Shown here: positions 33,301-45,300 of the stretch, in pieces
How the letters are laid out: each line of letters begins with the position of its first letter
How positions within the stretch are numbered: the first letter of the stretch is position 1
From: Tetragonia tetragonoides
Lineage: Eukaryota; Streptophyta; Magnoliopsida; Caryophyllales; Aizoaceae
DNA: 64,000 bases
NCBI GenBank assembly: GCA_038025085.1
Contig: CM076154.1
Location: 32,790,501 to 32,854,500, forward strand
Direction: 5' to 3'
The notes under the pieces: generated by a model
Told to the model about the DNA's origin: nothing
Seen by the model: the letters and a program-made list of their open reading frames with translations, nothing else
Databases searched by the model: none
Translations under genes and position numbers: made by a program

Positions 33301-36300
33301 GAGCCAGATTGTCTTTGCATCGGGTCACTCGGAGTAGGTATAGGATGCAACACAATGGGTGGGATGCACAGTTTACTGGGACCTGTACACATGCTAGCCC
33401 GTGGAAATTCATTTTGCACCTCTTCACACTTCCTTACACGCGTTGAGTTGGAACTTGGGAATGGTGCACGGATTTGATTTTGGGAGGATATTTGAAGGGA
33501 CAGTCAGCCTTTTTGCACAAGGTTCCCTAGGTTGTTTAAGTTATCCACTCTTCACTCTTCATGGTGCTGTGGTTGCCGATTTCTTCTCGATGCAGAGTGG
33601 ATCCTGGAATTTACATCTTCGATGGCCACATCATGATCGGGAGATGGAGGAGCTCACTTCACTCATAGACCTTTCGGGTTCAGTTGAGTCTTCGGGGCAC
33701 TTCTCTTGCAGGTCCTTCTTTTGGGATTTGGGGACACCTCTCCCTCGATTTCCTCTAGCAGACTTTATTTGGAAAGCAAAGGTACCCATGAAGGTGAAAG
33801 CATTTGTGTGGACTTTGGTGCTGGATAGGGTACCACAAATGACTTAAGGCAGCGGAGGAGATCCGAGATGCCTTTGTCACCTGATATGTGTTGGTTATCC
33901 CGGTCTACTTGCGAGACTTTTGCTCATCTTTTTCTTTGGTGTGATGTGGCAAATAGTCTTTGTCATAGGTTGATTCCGAGCGAGGTGTGGCTTTATCCTT
34001 CTACTGTTAAGGCATTTATGCAGATGCGTTTTTTTGGCTTTGGAGGTGGGATTGGAAAGGAAATTGCTGTGGCGTTATGCTTTTTTTAGATAAGAATTAC
34101 ATGGGCATCCAAGCTTTGCTTGACTAATCCCATGGGCCCCCTGAAGTTAACGACCAGGAAAACCTCCAGTGGCCCTGAGGGGAGTTGAGCCTGGGACCTC
34201 TGGAATACTTCTCAGAGGTCTTACCAGCTGAGCTACCCCCTCAGGTTTGCTGTGCACAATGCTTATTTTGTGCTTTTGTGGTGCATCTTGTTAGAGACGA
34301 ATGCACGAATGTTTAAGGAGATTTCAGCAACTCCTGTGATGCTTTGCGAGAGGATCACCTATTTGGCTTCTTTATGGGCTAGGGCTGCTGGGGCATTTAG
34401 GGATTACACTATTACTGATATTCAGACGAATTGGGGTAACATGTGAATAATTTATCTAGGGGATTCTTTATCCTCTCTTTGGTTGTACATTTGAATTCTT
34501 ATCAATATACTTTTTCTTTATCCAAAAAATAAATAAATTATTTGAAGTATGGCCTTCATCAGAATGGCTGGGATTCTGATGATGGAAAGGCATCACCTTT
34601 GCTAGTCCGTGGAAGTTTGTTTCTCAGATTTATGGCACCTTCCTTCCTCTGCTGATGCCTGGTCCCTGGAGGGGTAAAGATTTCTTTTTCTGTGTCTTTA
34701 TCACGCTGTAGTCTCTCTTTGTATCACAATATGCCTATCTTTCACTTTCTATTCTTCTGATCATCTTGTGGAATTTTTGTTTCACAAGGAAAGTTAATGG
34801 TAGGGACTTGATGAATTGTCTAGGGACCTATTTTGCTTCATTTAGTTTTAAATAATCGGTTGAGTTGGACACAAGGGTTTGGGTTGCATGGGAGAATTTT
34901 TCTTATAAACCTTTTTCCAGCTCCTGAATGTTCCTTTCCTCTAGTTCTCTTTTTTCGGGTGCCAAAATTCACATGAAGGTTTGCATATTCTTTATGACTC
35001 TGGTGCTTTAAAAAAAAAAAATTAACACCAACAATATGCAGCAGCAACAAAGGCATGTAAAGTTATTTCCCCAGATTACCAGATGTTTGTGTGATCGGTT
35101 TTCGATATGGCGAAAAAAATTCTTGTTATTGCATTGCCCAATTGTGTGGAGAATATGGGCGTGCTTGTTTGGAATCTACGGGTCTTAGTAGTTGAGTTTA
35201 GTGGATATGTTTTAGGTCAAATATCAAGACTTCGGGTGATGGAGGGTAAGAAGTTGTGGAGCTGTAAGCACTTGGACAGAGTCTGCAGAGAGGAACAATC
35301 GGATTTTTCGGGGTCACTATATTCCTGAGAAGTTGGTGTGGGATAAAGTGGTGTAGTCTGCATCGCTTTGGGTTTTTGCACATAGGATCTTTCGGGGAGT
35401 GCCTATACGTGATATTCATGGAGAGACAGGACTGTTGATTTGATCTTGTTTCTGGAACTTCTTGTCGTCCTCTTGTTGTTCTTTGATTCTTTATTAAGAA
35501 GTTCTCTCTTATCTTCCCTTCAACTTTTTTTCTCTTATCTAAAAGAAAAATAACAATTTATTGTCTGCAATTAGGTCCAATAGTCTGGAGTGATTCAACT
35601 GCTTTCATACATTTCCATATCATGAAACAAACACCGAAATGCTGCTAGCTTTTACTTCTTTTTCAGGTGCTAGACTTGCATGCTTGTCATTTTTGTCTTC
35701 TGTGGTTTTTCACTTCAATTATCTTTGGTGTTAAATGACTCAAAGTTTTGTGTCTTTGCTTCTATCTTTTTGCAGGTGATTACTTTTATTGTACTTATGG
35801 TGCACATATTGTTTCCGATTGTATTTGAAGGTTCCGATATTTACTGGAAGAAATCTATTAATAGATTAAAGGTACAATTGTTTATTCTTATTGTTATACC
35901 AAGTTACATCTGGCTATATTTATTAAGGGTATGTTTTGCATATCGGAAAGTTTTAAAGCAGATACATTCATCCGAGACATCGTGTATCAGCCAATAATTG
36001 GTTCCCTGATAAGTAATACAACAACAACAACCCAGTAAATGTCCTGCCGAGGGCGGGGTCTGGGGAGGTCCAGATGTACGCAGCCTTACCTCTGACTAGT
36101 CGCCTAGTAGAGAGGCTGTTTCCGAAAGACCCACGAAAACGATTTGAATTTTGAAAACAGTAGAAAATAGTCGGAAACGCAGAAGGAAATAAAAAAAATC
36201 AAAATATTTTAAAATCATGAATAAACTAATAATAATGGTAAATAGAATTATTCTTCAAAGTAATTTTGGGCAATAATCGATTAATATTCAATGTACTTTT

Positions 36301-39300
36301 TTTTTGACAAATGTGTTGCTGCATGTTGATTACATGTTTTTAATGAGTTTTCTTGTTTTCTGCTTTGTGAGGGCTTTATTTTTGCTTCAACTAATTTCTA
36401 AAACATTGGGAAAACCAAATTGATTATGCCGGTTAAACGGATAGATTTCCAGTTTAAGGCAGGGGCTTTGGCTATCCTGAAAAAAGGGTCATCGAACTGA
36501 AATCAGATATGGTAATGGAAACCAAATTTGAACACCCTTAAAATTATGTTTACCCTACAATTCCGCATCATGCCGTACCCAACATTAGGAGGCCTACAAT
36601 TGGACTGCATTGGCAACTATGGGAGGATGCCTACCTATTTGGAGAGAATTCTTAGAACAGAGTTGATCTTCGATCAACCAAAATGGATTCAGAAACGTTT
36701 TAAAATTCTGAAAGGAGAAAGGTAAATTTTTTTTCTTGAAGTGACAAAGAGTCTAAGAAAAGCAGAGCTATAAGTATTTGTGTTGTGTCGAATCCTCAAC
36801 GATAAGCATCGCCTGTACAATTACACTGATGGCCCGTTAAGCTACCTTCAACAGAGTAAAATTCTTTCCCTAAGACCTGTTTGAAATCAAAATAACTAGG
36901 GTCTTTCTTCCGCTTTACATTGCTCTCATTTCTTTCCATGTACAAGTTAGATGCCTCTTTTGTATGCACCATAATTTCCAGGAACTGTCTGAAGTGTTTT
37001 GTCCATTCTGAAAAGGTTCACTAGCTTATGTGAGTAGTTCTGCTTACATGCTCCCATGAAGCTGTAACTTTTCTTGCTTGGATATTTCATTTTATTTATT
37101 AATGTTGGCGGCAATATGGGTTTTAGTGCTCTTTTTCTCTCTTTTTTCTTTTCTTTTAATGGTTGTGGCCATGTTCCTTTGGAAATCCATAAACCAAAAT
37201 GTGGAGGAATTATGAACTGCTCTAGCAATTCTGTTATGTTTATTCCATCTTTAATAAAAAAGAACATTTTGCGTCTTCGTGAACTGACAACACTCACTTC
37301 TTGTTGTTTACAGGTTATTCTCCTGTTCGTCATGGCAGCTGATATATTAATCTTTGTTTTCTTTCTGTCACCGGTGGCTTTCACTTCACTTCCTTTCAGA
37401 GTTGCTCCATATATACGCGTCATGTTTTTTATTCTGAGTATTAGGTACGATCATATAGCCAGTCATCATTTGTTCTCTTTTTATTAATTAGCATTTATGA
37501 AAGATCCACATGTCTGCAAATGATGATCCATTTGGAATGTTGCAACTGAATATATATTTCATTTTCCTATTACAAAGGTCACGATAAAATGTTCACCAAG
37601 TAACAGAGTTACAGGCTCTGATTGGAGAGAACTGTTTATCAAACCATTGAAAAGCTTATGGTGTGCGACTGTGTGTACTTTACAGTTTCCGTGAAAACAC
37701 ATTTAAGGAGGATTTGCATAGTAGTTTGGCAAGCTAAGTATCAAGAAGCATATCAGTTCGTGCTACAGTCTCTCTTTTCTCTAGATTTACTCATGAAGCG
37801 GGGCCGCGGGGAGTGACTGGTGAGAAAGTATAGCTTTTATGTTCTACCAAGTTTGTTATGAAACAAAGGTATTAAACAAGCTGATTATTTATGAAACGAA
37901 AGCCAAAACAGAGGTTTCACCACATACATAATTTTCTTTCTCTCACAATCTTCCTTGGTGTGAGCACATATTCACCCTATGATTCTTAGACTCTCCAAAT
38001 CAGCATAAATATCCGTGTCGGATACTAGGACACTAGGATAAGATATGACACTTGGACACTTCAAATTAGAATGAAAACAAGAAAAATTCCTCAAAATAGA
38101 TGGCTCCGATCCTTGGATCCACACCCGAGCCCGATCCTCGGATTCCCAAGCCTGAGAATCATCGGATCACTGTATCTCACTCCGCATGATTTGGAGGGAG
38201 CTCTTGTCTCCACTCTCCACACATAACTCTCCTTAAATAGACTCTCCGAATGATTTTTCTTGAGTACTCTTCAACTTAGACGTCATTGGTTAATGAGAGA
38301 TAGAAGATCGAGAGAGTGTAAAGTAAGAAACTTTAATACCTTAATCTAGGACGTGCTTGTTTAGTGTTAACATAGTTAGGTACCTACTAGTTGCTCTTAA
38401 ATGAATGTGTTTGTAGGTATTCTAGATAAGCTTTTCTGATCTCTCCTTCTCATTCCAAAACTGGGGGTAGGTATGTTGTCAAGCCATATGGGGCATCATC
38501 CCATGTTATTCAGATTCAGGGACGGTGTCATTGCAAATAGGTTAAGGCTAAGAGGAACTATGAGTTTTAGTTTTTCTGATCTCTTCTTCTCATTCCAAAA
38601 CTGGGGGTAGGTATGTTGTCAAGCCACATGGGGCATCATCCCATGTTATTCAGATTCAGGGACGGTGTCATTGCAAATAGGTTAAGGCTAAGAGGAAATA
38701 TTTTTAGTTGCGGAAAAAGGGATATAATTTTGTACTTGCAAATAATTGTTGGAAATTGTCTACTTTGAGTTTCTTGTCGCTGATGTATTTTGGTCCTTCT
38801 TACCTTTTTCTGTTTTTAGGGAACTAAGAGACAGTGTCATTGTCCTGGCCGGGATGCTTCCTACTTATCTTACTGTGATGGTACGTAATCTGTAAAGTTT
38901 GGCCATCTAGTTATTTGTTTCTTCCTTCTTACTTAGCAATACAACTTTGCCCTTCTTTATCTCTCTTTTACTAGTCATAGCTCATATCAGGTCTTATCGA
39001 TTAATGCCAACATGTATTGTCATTATTCGTTTTGGATTCCTGCCCATTTATAAGTTATCAATTCTTATGATTGCCTGATATTTATTACTGCAGGCACTCA
39101 CGCTTCTGTTTCTCTTGTTCTCAAGTTGGATAGCTTATGTCATGTTTGAAGATACAAAACAGGGAGAAGAAGTTTTTACTTCTTATGGTAATACGTTGTA
39201 TCAGATGTTTGTTCTATTCACAACATCTAACAATCCAGATGTTTGGATTCCTGCTTACAAGTAAGTTGAATTCTGAGAGTGATTTCACTTCCCCCATATT

Positions 39301-42300
39301 TTGGCACCTTCTTATACACTAGTGCCTCCTATATTGCTCTTTCCTAGGGTGATGTTCAAAGACCTTGGCAGCCATGCTTCTGTGATTGCAAGAATTCTTT
39401 CTGTTAGATCCTTGATTTGTGGCAAAGCATTAACTGTCATGCTAGCACAACACATAAGTAATAGAGAACAAGATCTTTGATATAGTTTCATACTACAAAG
39501 CTGAAAAATTAGTCCACTAGTTTGTCAAAAATGTTTCATTTAAATGTAAAGGGATCCTTTCATCCTTGATAAACACCATGCCTGGTGGGCCTGGTGGGCA
39601 TCTTTTTTCTGATCTTGAATTTTCTAGTAATTTTTTTTCCTTTTTTTTTTCCCGTGTGTTTGAATCTTCTAGTATTGGACTGGAAGGGCTCCGCTTTCAA
39701 GATCAGGTTGAGAGTACACCAACACCACCAAAACGGTCATCCTAGTGGGTTGTCTACTTGTCCATCGTCTCACTTATCATCATTCATTTCCGAGGCTGCC
39801 TATTTGAGCAAGCCAATGGGTGACACTGTTGTGCTCGCAACATTAAAAGACAGGAAATTGGCTCAAACTTCAGATTCAAATGAAAAAAGACTCAGAGAAT
39901 CAGTCTGTTAGAGCCCACGAGTCTCTCTGCCTGCCAACTGCCTTCAAATATCCTTCTAGCTAGCCGAGCTACTGCCATTTCCATTTCTAGCTGAGCTGCT
40001 AAGGTTTCAGACTTCTACCTTGACCGAACTATCCCTTTCAAATCCACCCAGCCCAATTTTGTCTCCACCCACATTCCGTTCAAGCTTGGAGACTTTTCAG
40101 TGCATATATTTAAGAGCAACCTCCACTCCTAACCTGTCAAAAGCTTCCCTGCTATTGCATTTGACCTTTTCCTCAGCAACCATCTCAAGCGTTCCACGAT
40201 CTAGTGATCATGAGTTGGTTTGTCCAAGTAAACAGCATTTGAAGCAGTTGACAATAGTTCTGTGTACCTCTGCTTTATTGAGTTTGGCACGCCATTCCAA
40301 TCCTTTAGGGTGTAACTTTATTTTGTTTTCATGTATGGACACTTGAATGCATGTAGGAAGTGTTCCCATTGTCGTACTGAAGCACAATGGACCTTGAAAT
40401 TCCACCAAAAGTTTCCTCCAATGGCCATAAGTTATTAAATGGCTCAGAACCGTGACAAGCTCTCTGTTAAGCAAAAATCGCAACTTGGGATGCAAAACAT
40501 AACCTTCCAATGTAAACCTTGTACATTGGTTTATTAATTTGGTAATACCTGTTCAAGGCACAAAACGCCCTTAATTAGATCCCCACTTAGGAGATCACAT
40601 ATTGATTTCGACTAGTACTAATTTCATAAAGAATTAGTTGTGTCTCTAGAATTTTTAGGGTATGTGTTGGGGTTTGAGTTAAATTTGGGCTGTACCCATT
40701 TGAGTTGCCTACGTACCCCTTTAGAGGGGATCAAGCCGTTCGTAGATCCATTTTTTTATACACTTTTATTGTTTTTCATGTTTATCAGTAGCTAGCTTGT
40801 GCTTTGCATTTCTTGCTTTGGCTTGAACTTGTTGCTTGCTGCCATAGAAATTTGCTACTGCTTCTTATTTGTATGTTGCTTTAATTATATTCTGTATAGA
40901 ATAAGCAGTCCAATAAGGACTGTGTTTTTTTTTTTCCTGACATACTCTTGCAGTGGTAGTCAAAAATTTGATCATTTAATTAGTTATTTGTATTTGAACT
41001 GGTCCCTTGATTATAGGAAACCATTATACGTGATAGCATTCAATTATATTCCCTCTTCTCCTCAAATGATGGAAGATAAGTGAGACTGGGAGTTTATTAT
41101 TTGAATTTAAATCTGAATTTCAGATTTAAATGGAAGATATTCCCTCTCTATGTGACCGCTGACCCGAAACAGAGATCTCTGTGTAGGAGTTGGTTCAAAG
41201 GTTTGTTGACTTAATGCTTAAATTGTTTGGACCTAGCTTTTACAATTATATTCTTAAAATTAGGATGCTTTGATCCCATGATGGAGATCAAGATGAGGGA
41301 AGGACTAAATAGAAGAGAAGACACTTAGAGGGAAGTTACGGGGTCATTTTGCCGAGTTCCTTTGAAACGGGTCTCTCTAGCGCGCCATATTATATTATAC
41401 TCTACTTGTTCTGTTATTCACCTATGATAAGGGGAGTAAGAGGCAAGGAGGACATTAGTGGGAGATCTTCTCTATAATATAATATTCCCACCATCAAAAG
41501 TAATGACATTCCCACCTTGTTCTGTTTAATCTATCTATAACCATAGATTACATGGAAAGATGAAGTAAAGTTCCTAAAATATCCTAAGTAGAATGGGAAA
41601 CTAAATCACTCTTATATACCTATTTGACAATCTTAAAATATACGTAGGAAAATAAATATACAACAAAGGAACATTGGTGCACAATAATCTTAGCTATTGG
41701 TTGATTGTGTAAAATGATCTCAACTATACTATTGGGTAATGGTCCTACGTAGTGTTATATTTTCTATTTTGCTCGTAGATGTGTTAATTTATAAGACGTT
41801 CACAACCCTGAATGGGTAGATCAGCTGGTAAGACCTTTGAGATTTGTTCCAGAGGTTTGAGTTTTGGTCTTTAGTATATTCCTAAACCTTAGGGTGTTTA
41901 TTAATGATAAATCTTAATAATTGGGCCTTAGTCAAGTGAGCAACTATAGGACAAGTGAGGTTCCAACCCAAAACCAATTGGCAATAGGTGGAGTAATCAC
42001 TAGCTTATGTGCATGCTCAAGGCCATTCATTTCTCCAATGTGGGACAACCCCCTTTTATATTCTTCACACGCCCCCTCACGTGTGGGCTAATCCAAGGAC
42101 CAACGTGACACGCTAATTCAAAGGGATGGAGTGGGCCCGAGAGCAACCCACTCTGATACCATGATAAATTTTAATAATTGGGTCTTAGTCAAGTGAGCAC
42201 CTGTAAGATAAAGTGAGGTTTCAAGGATTCCAACCCAAAACCAATTGGCGATAGGTGGAGTATTCACTAGTTTATATGCATGGTCAAAGGCCATTCATTT

Positions 42301-45300
42301 TTTTTCAATGTGTGACAACCCACTTTTATATTGTTCACAATCAGAAAATTTCCCTTGCTTGTTCCAATACATTCATGAAAACATATTAAAAAAGGAATGA
42401 AAAAGAAGCATCATTCACTATGATTTGTGTTATATTAATTTTTTTTTATTTCTGCCTCAGGGTATCTCGTTGGTATTCCCTCTTCTTTGTTCTGTACGTC
42501 TTATTGGGGGTCTACTTCGTCACCAACTTGATCCTTGCTGTTGTGTACGACAGCTTCAAAAGTGAGGTGTGATTTTTCACTGTTTCCTCTTCTCTCTCTC
42601 TCTCTCCTTATGTGTCCTGCTACAGTTTTATGTTTCTGTTTTGGATGAAAATGTCTCCCTTCTAGAGGAAATAAGTACCCTGCTTTCCCATGTTTTATTT
42701 AAAGAAACCAATTTTGACGTTAACCATTTTCATTTCTTTGTTGTAGCTTGCAAAACAAGTCCTTGAGATGGACAATACGAGAAAACGTATACTGCTCAAA
42801 GCCTTTAATTTGATAGACAGATCTGTAAGTTGGATGACTTTTGTTCTCATTCCATGTTCTTGCTGACACTTTAACTAGTCATTGTATTAATTTCTCGCCA
42901 CTTCCCTCCTCGGGAAAATATCTGAAGGTTAGTGAGAAGGTCATGAGTTGCTCATTTTATGTGATAGGTGGTTGTTGCAATGTCGTTTCTCTTGAACTCT
43001 TTTTTAGGTAATTAAAGCAATTTTTTTTTTAGATAAGAGCAAATTTTATTAATCAAATGGTAAAGAATACAAAAATGTGGAGGATAAGGTATCCTCAGTA
43101 TAAAAGAACACTATCTACACATCACGCCAATGGCGCTGGACTAAAGTCAGCGGAACACCCTTAAAGGCCCCCACCGCCTTAGCCCAAAGAGAAGCCAAGT
43201 AAACTATGTGATCCCAAACACAATCAATAGTTTTCTTAGTCCCGGTAAAAATCCTAGAGTTTCTCTCCAGCCAAATACACCAAAGTAAAGCCATACAAGC
43301 ACAACGCCACAACGGCCTCCCCTCCTTACTCCTCCTCATCGCCGCAAATCGTAGCAGTAAGAACTCGCCCACCGTGGCTGGACACACAAAGCTCTCCCCA
43401 CACAGCAACCTAGCCCATAAACTCCGCGCAAAGTCACAGAGCACAAACAAATGCAAACCATCCTCCCCACTATGCCGACACATCACACAGAACCCCGGTA
43501 AAAGGGACCAACTAGGTCTTCTACGCTGCAGCATATCATAAGTGTTCACCCTACCTAACACCAAAGTCCACACAAAAGCACGCACCTTCAATGGAACCTT
43601 AGACTTTCAAATAAAAGTAGATAAGGGAAAGTGGGGAAATTGAGAGGGAAGGCTAATATGGTAAAGGAAGGACTTGGAAGACAAGACCCCAGAAGAGTCC
43701 CCCGTCCAAGTCCTAGAATCATCCCTAGGGACGAGCACAGTCGAGTTAAGAACACTCAGGAGGGAAACAAGCTCCCCCATCTCCCTATCATGTGGTGGTC
43801 GGCGTAAATGTAAGTCCCAAGAACCACCCGCGGCTGAGAAAAACTCAGCCACAGGGGCCCCGTGCAGTGTAATTAAAGCAATAAAGCAATTTTACAGCCT
43901 GGGGCCTGGTAAATACCAGTCCTCTAGTACAACTCACAAGCACTTCTTGTTCACTCTTTTTTAGGTAATTAAAGCAATTTTTTTAGTTACCAATAAAGCA
44001 TTTTACAGCCTGGGGCCTGGTAAATACCAGTCCTCTAGTACAACTCACAAGCACTTCTTGTTCACCCTTTCTTTTTCTTAATTTGTCGAGTGGGTTGTCC
44101 TTCTAGTGTTCTGGAGCTCCTTCATGTGTTGTTTATGGGGTTTGTGAGAGGAAAGGAGTGGAGGCTATTGTGGCGTAATGCAGTCTTTGCGATCCTTTAG
44201 TGTCTTTGGGTGGAAAGGAATGCCCGGGTTTTAATAGGGTGTCTCGCTGTGGGATGGGCTCAGTTATTTGGCATATTTATGGGCTAGACTTGCAGGGGCT
44301 TTTAAGGATTACTCGATTATGCATATCAAGCTTAACTGGGCTAATCTGTAACTAGCTATGTTTGGAGGACATATTGTCCTCTTCTCCTGTAGTTTTCTGA
44401 CAAATCATTAATACATACTTTCAGTCCATAGGCCTTGTTTAATTTTAAGTGATGCAGTGGAGCTGGATTTGTTTTCTTTGTCTGGTTCTCTGGGATAATC
44501 AAAGTAAGAGTCTTGTGGTTGGTAGGAAGCTGCCTGCTAGTTGAAGTATGTGGTGCTTTCCCTTATTGGAGTTTCAACATAGTTGGGCTTACTTGTAGTT
44601 GTGTTCCTTCCCTACTTTGAAGATAACTTGTGCATTTTAAAATTGTTAGTCTGGCTCCTTTAATGTAATCATTCTTTTATCTACTAAGTTGAAGGACATG
44701 GATAGTTGTGCCTATCAAAGAACATTTCGAAGTTTAATTATGTATTTAACAGTAAAAGATACATAACAAAATTGTAGGAAAATCATGAAACTCAGCATAT
44801 CCCCTCTAGACAATCCAGGAGTGCCAAGACAAATTTCTAAGACGGTGGTGAAAAACACAAGAAACTTTGGGAGTCAAATTATGGATTTGACGGTGAAAGA
44901 TACATAACAAAATTGTAGGTAAATCATGAAACTCAGCATGGATAAGCTGTATGTACCTTGAGAATTTTCCAAATCCTAAACAAAGCTAACATCCTGCTGT
45001 TAGGTCTTCAGTCCCCGCCAATACTTGCATAAGCAATTCTTTGTTTTTATAAGGAACATTTATCAGCGAATAAAGAACTTTTTACAGCACTTACAATTGG
45101 ACTTAGTAAGTCCAACCCCAAAATTTAATTGGCAATACGCAACTTTTTCTAGATAAGGAAAACAACATGTGTAATTATTACAAACTAAGAGGACACGGAG
45201 TCCTCAAGAGATTATTTAATTTCACGTCACCCAGTGACGTTGAATGTCAGTGAGAGGCACTCCCTTAAAAACCCCTGCGACTTTAACCCATAACGAGGCC

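Noticed and set aside
37074..37487. 137-codon plus frame
   Set aside because: It includes TPC1 exon 5, but its upstream part reads through intron 4. Only 37314-37444 is coding.
39585..40510. Possible gene in TPC1 intron 7
   Set aside because: Frames of about 100 codons on both strands show no recognisable domain, no splice pattern and overlapping positions.
41810..41904. tRNA-like sequence in TPC1 intron 7
   Set aside because: It matches the head of the SINE at 34087-34245 and lacks a full tRNA fold.
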